Assembly (NCBI GenBank): GCA_047629195.1
Contig: JBLHWY010000045.1
Span: forward strand, 1-38,473
Source: UBA4582 sp047629195
GTDB taxonomy: Bacteria > Pseudomonadota > Gammaproteobacteria > Pseudomonadales > Azotimanducaceae
Length of the DNA: 38,473 bases
Direction of reading: 5' to 3'
The notes below the pieces were generated by a model. The model made no database searches and was not told the origin of the DNA. It worked only from the letters and a program-made list of their open reading frames with translations. Positions 1-6,773 of the stretch are shown piece after piece; position 1 is the stretch's first letter; each line of letters opens with the position of its first letter. Made by a program: the position numbers and the translations under genes.

Positions 1-221
1 TCGTAAGGTCCTCTGTACCGAAAAAGGTATAAGCAGAGATATATTGGTGTATGGATCCATCAGCATGGCCTCCAACTCTTTGTAACAATCATTTAATTAC
101 AGTAACCCGACATATTATGTCATTGAGATTCAAACAACCAGTCATTTTATTGTCTCTTCCGACGCCTATGCTAACAAAATATGATCGTCATTGCTTTGGC
201 TGACTTGGCTTCATCCATAGG

Positions 222-250
222 TCTACAATTTGAAGTTATCTCGCTATAAT
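222..250 (+). promoter_or_regulatory. Predicted sigma70 promoter for the 306-782 gene
   Basis: A -35-like TCTACA (222-227, four of six consensus bases) is followed after exactly 17 bases by a perfect TATAAT (245-250). Transcription would start near 257, leaving a leader of about 50 bases before the ATG at 306. The rest of 1-305 shows no gene, terminator or RNA that I can recognise. Confidence 0.5.
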
Positions 251-305
251 CACCGAGATTCCTAATAACTATATTTGAATTACCTGCGATAAAGGGTTGC
301 GCATA

Positions 306-782
306 ATGGCAGACATAAACATCGAGAATTTTTATCGACATATTGCGCGGACGCTTAGCATTTTGTACACCAGCTTTCCCTCGAAGACTGCTATATATGT
401 TGATAACGTTGCAGGCATAGATGAACCCGACGAATACGGTTTACATAGCCCCGAGTATACTGCTGGATTCTATTCTCTGCTTTGGCTCGCCGAGGAAGGT
501 TACATCCGATATTCGAGTACCATAAGACAAGATGGCGTCGATCAAGCAACGTTGACTCACAAAGCGTTTTTGAAACTGACTGAAGTGGCTGGAACCATCT
601 ACGTCGAACCTACCGTACTAAACGTCGACGATACTAAGCTAGTTTCGATTGCACAAACTGAGGTTCTCAGCCCTTCTCTGCTGGAAGACCGCAAGCTTGT
701 GATCAATCAACTTCGCCAAGCATTACGCTCCGCGTCATCGATCGCGATTAACAAAGTGATCACCCATATCTTGACAATCTAG
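306..782 (+). CDS. Hypothetical protein, 158 aa
   Basis: I do not recognise this family. The product is a soluble protein without signal peptide or membrane segment. An in-frame TTG at 297 is possible, but AAAGGG at 291-296 sits about nine bases before the ATG at 306, so 306 is preferred. Residues around 55-95 (FYSLLWLAEEGYIRYSS followed by a TLTHKAFLKL segment) have the helix, strand, helix rhythm of a winged-helix region, but this is only an impression. It stands alone, converges with the NAD-kinase-like gene 15 bases away, and has its own promoter. The C-terminus is a helix rich in Ala, Ser and Ile. Function unknown. Confidence 0.75.
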   Translation: MADINIENFYRHIARTLSILYTSFPSKTAIYVDNVAGIDEPDEYGLHSPEYTAGFYSLLWLAEEGYIRYSSTIRQDGVDQATLTHKAFLKLTEVAGTIYVEPTVLNVDDTKLVSIAQTEVLSPSLLEDRKLVINQLRQALRSASSIAINKVITHILTI

Positions 783-797
783 TGTTTCGGATGCGAA

Positions 798-2075
798 CTA
801 GTTCAGCGCCAATCGGCAAATCACCGCATCTTCATATCCGGTAACAACTTGAATTAAACCGCAGAGGCTTCGATCAAATGAGAGATCACCCGTATCGACA
901 AGCAATCGAATTCCCTTCGTCTTTGAAGGTGTCTCTGAAGACTCAAGACCGATGGAGGAATTGTTACTCGCCGGAGAATGCTCCTTAGCAGCAAGCGCTT
1001 CTAGCTTTGATTTAGTCGCCATCACGATAAAGTTCGACAGCCCAATCAGACTGAGAATTCGGGCACTAAGCTGCTGATTACCGCGACCGAACAAATGTCC
1101 TTGACCGCCAATGGGGCTGAGTAACAGCTTGGTGATTGGCAACTCAACATTTGCGCCTTGCGACATCTGCTTTTTATCAATGTATTGGTACAATTCCTGT
1201 TCTGAGGCATCCGCCAACACGACCCGCCCCTCATCAATAACGTCAACACCCAGCAGTGTGTTAGGTAACTTTAGTTTTTCCATAATCGCTGCGGTCGTTG
1301 TACCTGCGCCAATAATATAAGTGACGGAAGGGTCCATCTGTTCAATAACAAACGACGCTATTTCATCCAGCACCAAACCTTCTACCTCGAGCCCACCTTG
1401 CTTAACTGCCTGCACGTATTGGTGCTGCTCGGGAATCGACAATTCGCCGTAGTACTGCGAATTCACTTTTCCAGATCTCAGAGCTACTTCGTCGATATCA
1501 CGCACTTCACCCTGCACGGCACTAACCAGTTCACCTTCAATCAACTGTTGCAACACAATACCCGCAGCCTCTGGACTCACTGCGAAAACACCAGAGTGCA
1601 TTTTTACGCCGCACGGAATGCCCAGCACCAACTGATCAGCCTGCAAGCCTAGTGCATCAAGAACATTCCTCGCGGTGCCGTCCCCCCCGGCAAATAAAAT
1701 AATATCCAAACCCAAGGCTCGGAGATGCTTCACTGCTTCGAAGGTATGAAACACCTCGGTATTAGATCCTTCAATACCGGTGTCGTAGCAGACGTCGAAT
1801 TCCAATTGGGGATGACTTCCCGATAGTTGGCGACACAATTCGGCACCCATTTTCCCTGAGACTGTCACTAGTTTGAAGTCTTCAACACGCGCTAGCAAGA
1901 CAGAAAGCGCGCGCGATACTCGCTCGTGAGCGATACTTTTGTAACCCATATTTGAGGCTACTTCATAAAGCTCAGGTCCGTCACTTCCCTTGAACCCAGC
2001 AGGGCCACCGACGCCGGCGACCGGATTTATAATCAAACCGATGTTGAGCTTCTTCGCTAGTCTTTCTGGTTTCAA
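798..2075 (-). CDS. ATP-NAD kinase-like protein (COG3199/AcoX-like)
   Basis: This 425-residue protein begins with a nucleotide-kinase-type segment (IGLIINPVAGVGGPAGFKG, about residues 12-30) and carries the NAD/diacylglycerol-kinase phosphate-binding motif FAGGDGTARN at about residues 127-136. These features define the predicted ATP-dependent NAD kinase family that also includes AcoX of acetoin clusters. It is longer than classical NadK (about 290 aa), and the C-terminal half follows the family's own extension. It is probably cytosolic and phosphorylates NAD or a related small molecule; the substrate is inferred from the family only. It is the last gene of the five-gene operon, and its ATG overlaps the thioesterase stop by four bases, implying translational coupling. 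Confidence 0.82.
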   Translation of the reverse strand: MKPERLAKKLNIGLIINPVAGVGGPAGFKGSDGPELYEVASNMGYKSIAHERVSRALSVLLARVEDFKLVTVSGKMGAELCRQLSGSHPQLEFDVCYDTGIEGSNTEVFHTFEAVKHLRALGLDIILFAGGDGTARNVLDALGLQADQLVLGIPCGVKMHSGVFAVSPEAAGIVLQQLIEGELVSAVQGEVRDIDEVALRSGKVNSQYYGELSIPEQHQYVQAVKQGGLEVEGLVLDEIASFVIEQMDPSVTYIIGAGTTTAAIMEKLKLPNTLLGVDVIDEGRVVLADASEQELYQYIDKKQMSQGANVELPITKLLLSPIGGQGHLFGRGNQQLSARILSLIGLSNFIVMATKSKLEALAAKEHSPASNNSSIGLESSETPSKTKGIRLLVDTGDLSFDRSLCGLIQVVTGYEDAVICRLALN

Positions 2076-2476
2076 GTTTTTTTCCGTAACCGTTTTGCAA
2101 CCGCGCTAAAGGTCATCAATATCTGTTCCCCCTGAGTTATTTCACCTCGAACAAAAACCATCGACCCAGTTTTTAGCGTGACCCTAGCAGCACCGTTAAT
2201 GATATGGTCAAGCTCACCAGCAGAAATAAACTCCGAGTTAAAGCTCACCGTCACACAGTCTTCGACATATGCGTCTGTTGCAACCATACTCAAACAATAA
2301 TCAGCGAAGGTCATCAGCACACCACCGTGAACAATACCCGTCATATTGCAGTGGTTTTGAGTCGCCTTAAAGGCAAAATCGAAGCCCGGTTCGAGCTCTT
2401 TATAATAAAACGGACCGATATAGTCCTCTGCAGGATCCGCACCCACTAGTGTCTTGTATCCGCTCAAATCACCCAT
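2072..2476 (-). CDS. PaaI-type hotdog-fold thioesterase
   Basis: A 134-residue single hotdog domain. The signature MTGIVHGGVLMTFADYCLS (about residues 45-63) matches the 4HBT/PaaI pattern, in which the HGG loop leads into the central helix bearing the catalytic acid. The following strands (VTVSFNSEFISAG, then GSMVFVRGEI) complete the fold. The expected reaction is hydrolysis of a small acyl-CoA or aryl-CoA thioester in the cytosol; the substrate cannot be read from the sequence. It lies 18 bases after epmC and overlaps the NAD-kinase-like gene by four bases, so it is the fourth gene of the operon. Confidence 0.85.
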   Translation of the reverse strand: MGDLSGYKTLVGADPAEDYIGPFYYKELEPGFDFAFKATQNHCNMTGIVHGGVLMTFADYCLSMVATDAYVEDCVTVSFNSEFISAGELDHIINGAARVTLKTGSMVFVRGEITQGEQILMTFSAVAKRLRKKT

Positions 2477-2494
2477 GAACTCTGTGCCCTCTCT

Positions 2495-3034
2495 CTATTT
2501 ATCTGGTAGATTCCTGTAGTGAAATTCTCTATCAAAGCTGGCATTACCGTTGGGCATTTTATCCGCGAGACAGCTTCCCAATACTTTTACGATAACCGGC
2601 AAGCCCGTTTTTATCATTGCCAAGACGCTTTCCTTAACACAATCACGGAAGGGCTCAACATCCAACTTTTCAATATCAAAATTGTCACTACTTATTCTAA
2701 AGTCGATACCAGCAGCCACACTCAACATCCACTCAATTGCCTGCGGTTTGGTTTCCACCGCCTCAAACTTTTGCTGTTGAAATTCGTCTCGCTGTGAATC
2801 ATACCAATATCCGTAATCTTCTAATGCCCGACGTTTCTTGCCAGCCAGACACCAGTGAGCCAACTCATGAAGAGCGCTGGCGGCATAGTCCTCTCGAAAA
2901 TAAATCTCCGCAGAGTAACGATGTTGAGTGACAGGCAGATAAAGCGGTTCTGACGCACCGCCAATAATTCGAACCAAGTGATAAACACCCAATTCAGCAT
3001 TAAAAGCTCGGGCGATGAGCTCGGCGTCACCCAC
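2495..3034 (-). CDS. epmC: Elongation factor P hydroxylase EpmC (YfcM)
   Basis: This 179-residue protein carries the family's metal motif ALHELAHWC (about residues 58-66) followed by GKKRRALEDYGYWY and KPQAIEWMLSVAAG, which match the YfcM pattern throughout. EpmC hydroxylates the beta-lysyl-modified lysine of elongation factor P, the last step after EpmA and EpmB. The genes for EpmA, EpmB and EF-P are not in the window. The start is GTG at 3034, lying eight bases inside the upstream cyclotransferase gene, with no clear Shine-Dalgarno sequence. Translation therefore probably depends on coupling. Length is usual for the family. Confidence 0.93.
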   Translation of the reverse strand: MGDAELIARAFNAELGVYHLVRIIGGASEPLYLPVTQHRYSAEIYFREDYAASALHELAHWCLAGKKRRALEDYGYWYDSQRDEFQQQKFEAVETKPQAIEWMLSVAAGIDFRISSDNFDIEKLDVEPFRDCVKESVLAMIKTGLPVIVKVLGSCLADKMPNGNASFDREFHYRNLPDK

Positions 3035-3539
3035 GATTATTTGATTTGGGTGTAAATTTGGATTCGGGCTCTGTATCAGTATTTGCCAATGGAACTACAT
3101 GCGTTAGCGCGGAATAGTAGGGTTCAGATAAATACTCTTTTCCCGCCAACAAATGATCCAAATACCACTTTGCAGGCTTTAACCCCTCCTCTATATGATC
3201 TACGTTAGCAGTATAAACCCAACTCTCAAGCACACCCTCCCGAGTTTCTATGGGCACAATATGCCTTGAGTATCTTACGGGGTAACCTTCAAAAGGATCC
3301 ATAGATTCAATTGTCGTGAGATTCTCAAGTTGGTAAATGACACCTTCCACCATACTGGTCGCAGACACCATAATATTTGCCGACGCAGCACCCGATATAA
3401 TTGTAGATCGCTTGTTAAACGCCAACCGATAACCATTCAACGTTCCACTCATATAACCTTTGATCGCCATACGCCTCAACCTGACCCGCTCCGGGTTCAT
3501 ATTGCTGCCATAAGCAAAGTAGTACCCGGCACTGTTCAT
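3027..3539 (-). CDS. AIG2-like gamma-glutamylcyclotransferase family protein
   Basis: The N-terminus (YYFAYGSNMNPERVRLR, about residues 6-22) is the diagnostic YGSN substrate-binding loop of the GGCT/AIG2 fold. The motif MDPFEGYPVRYSRH (about residues 80-93) supplies the acidic residue that acts as general acid/base in the family. Members cleave gamma-glutamyl amide linkages to release 5-oxoproline, or process other gamma-glutamylamines; the true substrate is unknown here. It is soluble and 170 residues long, slightly longer than minimal family members, with a polar C-terminal tail. It overlaps tusA by four bases and epmC by eight, in the middle of the housekeeping operon. Confidence 0.85.
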   Translation of the reverse strand: MNSAGYYFAYGSNMNPERVRLRRMAIKGYMSGTLNGYRLAFNKRSTIISGAASANIMVSATSMVEGVIYQLENLTTIESMDPFEGYPVRYSRHIVPIETREGVLESWVYTANVDHIEEGLKPAKWYLDHLLAGKEYLSEPYYSALTHVVPLANTDTEPESKFTPKSNNRG

Positions 3540-3784
3540 TTTTTCTTAATCCAATACAAATATGGCGCTTCATCGGTATATGAGTGGACCATTTCATGTT
3601 TAAGAAATTTACAAAAATTAGGAAAATCCCACGAAGTGGAAGGATCTGTCGCGGTAACTTTAATCACTTGCCCTGATTGCATGTCCATTATTTTATTACG
3701 CACCAGCATCAATGGCTCAGGACAACGTAATCCTGAAGCATCAACTTCCAGCGCCACTTCTATTTTATTCGGGTCAATATCCAT
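3536..3784 (-). CDS. tusA: TusA-family sulfurtransferase
   Basis: An 82-residue protein with the SirA/TusA core. DASGLRCPEPLMLVRNKI (about residues 14-31) holds the CPxP motif whose cysteine carries the persulfide, and VIKVTATDPSTSWDFPNFC matches the second half of the fold. TusA accepts sulfur from IscS and relays it to 2-thiouridine formation in tRNA. The family also includes paralogues in other sulfur pathways, but size and motif fit TusA. It is the first gene of the operon, and the following gene starts inside its stop codon. The 80-base gap to the divergent ABM gene must hold both promoters. Confidence 0.88.
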   Translation of the reverse strand: MDIDPNKIEVALEVDASGLRCPEPLMLVRNKIMDMQSGQVIKVTATDPSTSWDFPNFCKFLKHEMVHSYTDEAPYLYWIKKK

Positions 3785-3827
3785 GAGTCGTCTTTTTTAA
3801 TAGGCTTTCTTTTATATCTACCATCAG

Positions 3828-3833
3828 TATAAT
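3828..3833 (+). promoter_or_regulatory. Possible -10 element for the ABM gene
   Basis: A perfect TATAAT lies 31 bases before the ATG at 3865, in the short space between the divergent tusA and ABM genes. No good -35 element is found at 16-18 bases, so this is tentative. The short AT-rich leader has no Shine-Dalgarno sequence. Confidence 0.3.
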
Positions 3834-3864
3834 CGCGGCAAATTTTACAAATTACTCAATTTTT

Positions 3865-4152
3865 ATGATTAGAGTACTGATAGAACGAATTGTTGCATCA
3901 GGATTGGAACATTACTACGACTGCACGATCAAGCGTACCGTGAGTAGTGTCATCAAGGCCCCTGGCTGTATTTCAGGTGAATCGCTGGTTGATTCAGATA
4001 ATCCGAGCCGAAGATACGTCATGTCAAAGTGGAGCAGCAAGCAGGATTGGGAGAATTGGTTTCACTCGGACCTACGGCGACAGGTGATTTCTGAGATTAC
4101 GCCAATGCTGGAAGGCCGAGAGAAAATCACAATGCTTGAACTGACTCACTAA
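3865..4152 (+). CDS. Antibiotic biosynthesis monooxygenase (ABM) domain protein
   Basis: A 95-residue ferredoxin-like dimeric alpha-beta barrel protein. It starts with IRVLIERIVASG, has the KAPGCISGESLVDSDNP segment (about residues 32-48) typical of the second strand and turn, then the YVMSKWSSKQDWENWFHS segment (about residues 52-69) and a final ITMLELT strand. The family covers heme-degrading monooxygenases, quinol monooxygenases and many uncharacterised small proteins. No heme ligand or substrate can be assigned. It is monocistronic, with its own possible -10 element and a strong terminator that begins at its stop codon. The ATG has no Shine-Dalgarno sequence, so initiation may be weak. 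Confidence 0.8.
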   Translation: MIRVLIERIVASGLEHYYDCTIKRTVSSVIKAPGCISGESLVDSDNPSRRYVMSKWSSKQDWENWFHSDLRRQVISEITPMLEGREKITMLELTH

Positions 4153-4190
4153 GCGCGGAGTTAAAACTAACCGCGCTTAGCGTTTGTTTC
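4149..4190 (+). terminator. Intrinsic terminator after the ABM gene
   Basis: A perfect 10-bp stem pairs CTAAGCGCGG (4149-4158) with CCGCGCTTAG (4171-4180), with a 12-base loop and the T-rich tail CGTTTGTTTC. The stop codon TAA lies inside the left arm. Without an A-run on the left side it should act mainly on the plus strand, insulating the converging dehydrogenase gene. Confidence 0.75.
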
Positions 4191-4224
4191 AGGTCAATGT
4201 TCTTTACCCGTCAAGCCAATACAG

Positions 4225-6471
4225 CTACCGATACTTCAATTCCTCCTGCAGTCTCTGCGCCTCGGAAATAATGTAGCCCTGAATACCCACAACATCTTCC
4301 TCTGTCAGCACATCAGCGAATCCAACCATTCCACGATCCTTAAGCAAACCGTTGATTACGATTTCTTTAAACGCAAGATATTTTGCCGGCTGCATATGCC
4401 TCAGGTCTGGCAGTACGCCACCACCTTTGACTCCAGGACCATGACAAACGCCACAATATCTGTGATACATCACTTTTCCGTCGGCAATTTGTTGTACTGT
4501 CGCTTTTTGCTCGGGGGGTGCTGGGATCGGAGCACTTGCAGGTATCGGTGGCAGTTTATCGGTACCGCCTAATTTATACGCCAGAATGCGACCTCTGTTC
4601 TTTTGGTTTAACTTTTCTGCGGCACCACCCGCCGCGAGTGGAAATGCGCCGCCCCAGCCAGCAACCACGGCGATGTATTGCTCACCATCTACCGAGTAAG
4701 AAATTGGCGGTGCAATAACACCTGTTTGCGCGGGCATACTCCACAACTGCTCGCCGGTGTCGGCACGATAAGCCCTCATTTCACCGGCAGAATTTCCTTG
4801 AAAGATCAGATTGCCAGCGGTCGAAAGCATACCGCCATTCCACGAACCTGCGTGCTGAATACGCCATACTTCCTCTTGTTTGACGGGATCCCAAGCTGAC
4901 ACGTAGCCACGAACCAGGCCATCAATCTTATCCTCGACTTCTTTCTCACCAACTGGGGCATTGAGTAAAATATCAACAGCCAGATTCCAACGACCTTCCT
5001 CATAGTGAAACTGTGGTTCATTACCATAGGCAAATGGGATATCGAGCGCAGGAATGTAAACCAGCCCTGTATCAGGGTTGTAAGCCATTGGATGCCAGTT
5101 ATGCCCACCGTAGGGACTTGGCTTGTGAAAGGCCTTTTCAATATCGTCGCCACTCATAGATTTTAAAGCAGCAATTTGTTGATCGGGCGTCAACGAAGAC
5201 AAAGGGTTCGCCGCCTGATACCTTGCATTCTCTGTTTCGACGGGACGGCCAGTCTCTGGATCGACGTGGGTTGCCCAAGTGATCGGAATGTAAGGCTTAG
5301 CTGAGATGAATTCACCTGTGACACGATCCAATGTGTAAAAGAAACCATTCTTAGGTGCTTGCATGATCACTTTGCGTGTTTCGCCGCTGATCTCAAGCTC
5401 AGTGAGTATCATGTGTTGGGTTGCGGTGTAATCCCAAGTATCCCCTGGTGTCGTCTGATAGTGCCAGACGTATTCACCGTTATCAGGGTTCAACGCGACA
5501 ATAGAGGACAGAAACAAATTGTCTCCGCCGCCAGGACTTCTCACTTTCTGATTCCACGGTGAACCATTGCCCACTCCGATGTAGAGCAGATTTAAGTCAG
5601 GATCAAATGCCATAGAATCCCAAACAGTGCCACCACCTCCGGTCTTCCACCACTCACCGGTCCAGGTTTTCGCTGCAAGTTCAAGTGAAGGATTCTCGAA
5701 AGGCTTAGCGGGATCACCCGGCACAGTATAAAAACGCCAAGCTTGCTTGCCAGTTTTGGTGTCATAGGCAGTCACATAGCCTCTTACTCCGTATTCAGCG
5801 CCGCCGTTACCAATAATCACCTTATCTTTTATGACTCTGGGCGCACCAGTGATGGTATATGGCCGAGTGCGATCAATCGTGTTGATATCCCAGTTTACAG
5901 CACCATTCGCTGCATCTAATGAAACGAGACGCCCATCAATCGTGCCAACAAATACACTACCCTTCCAAACAGCAACACCTCGATTGACGACATCACAACA
6001 TGCGTTAGCACCCCAACTCTTTGGCACCTTCGGGTCATATTCCCACAGCAACTCTCCCGTTCGTGCATCATTGGCAAAAACAACACTCCAGGATCCTGTG
6101 GTGAACATAATGCCGTCTACAACAATTGGAGAAGCCTCTAATCCACGATCAGTTCCCGTGTCAAAATGCCAGGTCAGACCCAAATCCTTCACGTTGTCTG
6201 CGTTGATCTCTTTTAACGGACTATGGCGACTTTCGTCATAGGTTCGACCATGCGCGAGCCAATTGCCTGGTTCAGCATCGGCATTCTCAATTCTCTTGCC
6301 ATCAAGAGAGACTGTTGCTTTTCGAATGGCAGCCTCGGTTGGGGCCAAGCCTTTGGCTCCGACCTGAGAGTCTGCAGCCATCGACTTTGATGCTCCATCA
6401 TCCTGGGAACAGGAAGAAATCAGCAGTCCGAAAACGAGACAGCCAGTGAATAATAAAGCTGTGTTATTCAT
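4225..6471 (-). CDS. Lipidated PQQ-dependent quinohaemoprotein alcohol dehydrogenase
   Basis: This 748-residue type II quinohaemoprotein oxidises an alcohol with PQQ and passes electrons to a fused C-terminal cytochrome c. The start at 6471 is chosen because MNNTALLFTGCLVFGLLISS followed by Cys is a lipoprotein signal peptide; an upstream in-frame ATG at 6627 would add a low-complexity Asn/Lys stretch. Serine after the lipid cysteine predicts outer-membrane sorting. The propeller has NWLAHGRTYDESRHSPL near the start, the vicinal disulfide C158-C159, and GDTWDYTATQ with the probable catalytic Asp347. Position 349 is Thr rather than the extra Asp of lanthanide enzymes, so calcium is expected. 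Haem binding is by C673-x-x-C676-H677, with Met in DRGMVGFAD as likely sixth ligand. The substrate is unknown. Confidence 0.9.
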   Translation of the reverse strand: MNNTALLFTGCLVFGLLISSCSQDDGASKSMAADSQVGAKGLAPTEAAIRKATVSLDGKRIENADAEPGNWLAHGRTYDESRHSPLKEINADNVKDLGLTWHFDTGTDRGLEASPIVVDGIMFTTGSWSVVFANDARTGELLWEYDPKVPKSWGANACCDVVNRGVAVWKGSVFVGTIDGRLVSLDAANGAVNWDINTIDRTRPYTITGAPRVIKDKVIIGNGGAEYGVRGYVTAYDTKTGKQAWRFYTVPGDPAKPFENPSLELAAKTWTGEWWKTGGGGTVWDSMAFDPDLNLLYIGVGNGSPWNQKVRSPGGGDNLFLSSIVALNPDNGEYVWHYQTTPGDTWDYTATQHMILTELEISGETRKVIMQAPKNGFFYTLDRVTGEFISAKPYIPITWATHVDPETGRPVETENARYQAANPLSSLTPDQQIAALKSMSGDDIEKAFHKPSPYGGHNWHPMAYNPDTGLVYIPALDIPFAYGNEPQFHYEEGRWNLAVDILLNAPVGEKEVEDKIDGLVRGYVSAWDPVKQEEVWRIQHAGSWNGGMLSTAGNLIFQGNSAGEMRAYRADTGEQLWSMPAQTGVIAPPISYSVDGEQYIAVVAGWGGAFPLAAGGAAEKLNQKNRGRILAYKLGGTDKLPPIPASAPIPAPPEQKATVQQIADGKVMYHRYCGVCHGPGVKGGGVLPDLRHMQPAKYLAFKEIVINGLLKDRGMVGFADVLTEEDVVGIQGYIISEAQRLQEELKYR

Positions 6472-6753
6472 GGGTTCATAACCTTGGGTTTTGTTATTGT
6501 TATTGTGACTTTTGTGTTGTTTATTGTTTGTTGCGCTTCTTTTTGTGAGCGCTTCTAAAAACCACCTAAACGAAGACCTTACTTGAGTCGTAAGCGAGAT
6601 GCTACGTGAGCAACAAATGAGCTGCAAGAAATCAAATCAAGTGAGGCATATATTACTCAAACGTAATCAGTTTTAAGCCGCCGGTACGGAAAGTAAACTC
6701 ACCCAGTTGGCAGGCGCCTAAAATTGCAGAAGCGGAGCTGAAAAAGCTTATTC
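6472..6753 (-). promoter_or_regulatory. Leader and promoter region of the dehydrogenase gene
   Basis: This 282-base gap separates the surface operon from the dehydrogenase. It holds an 8-base direct repeat GCGCTTCT at 6533-6540 and 6549-6556 (16-base period) and a G/T-rich run on the plus strand at 6490-6532. The surface-operon terminator overlaps its upstream edge. No convincing sigma70 promoter or riboswitch was recognised. An AAGG is present about ten bases before the ATG at 6471. Confidence 0.3.
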
Positions 6754-6773
6754 TCAATCATCGAATAAGCTTC
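6741..6773 (-). terminator. Intrinsic terminator ending the surface-protein operon
   Basis: Read on the minus strand, GAAGCTTATTC pairs with GAATAAGCTT (6763-6772 with 6744-6753) around a 9-base loop and runs into TTTTTC. The stop codon TGA of the giant gene lies in the loop, so the last codons form part of the stem. It marks the end of the operon and separates it from the dehydrogenase. Confidence 0.65.

Noticed and set aside
1..221. Possible gene or RNA at the left edge
   Set aside because: No frame shows a recognisable protein segment, and no stable structure or RNA family was seen.
6490..6535. G/T-rich repetitive run as a possible CRISPR or satellite repeat
   Set aside because: The units are irregular and only a few bases long; there is no repeat/spacer structure.
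6472..6627. N-terminal extension of the dehydrogenase to an ATG at 6627
   Set aside because: It would bury a clear lipoprotein signal peptide behind 52 low-complexity Asn/Lys/Ser residues and has no family support.
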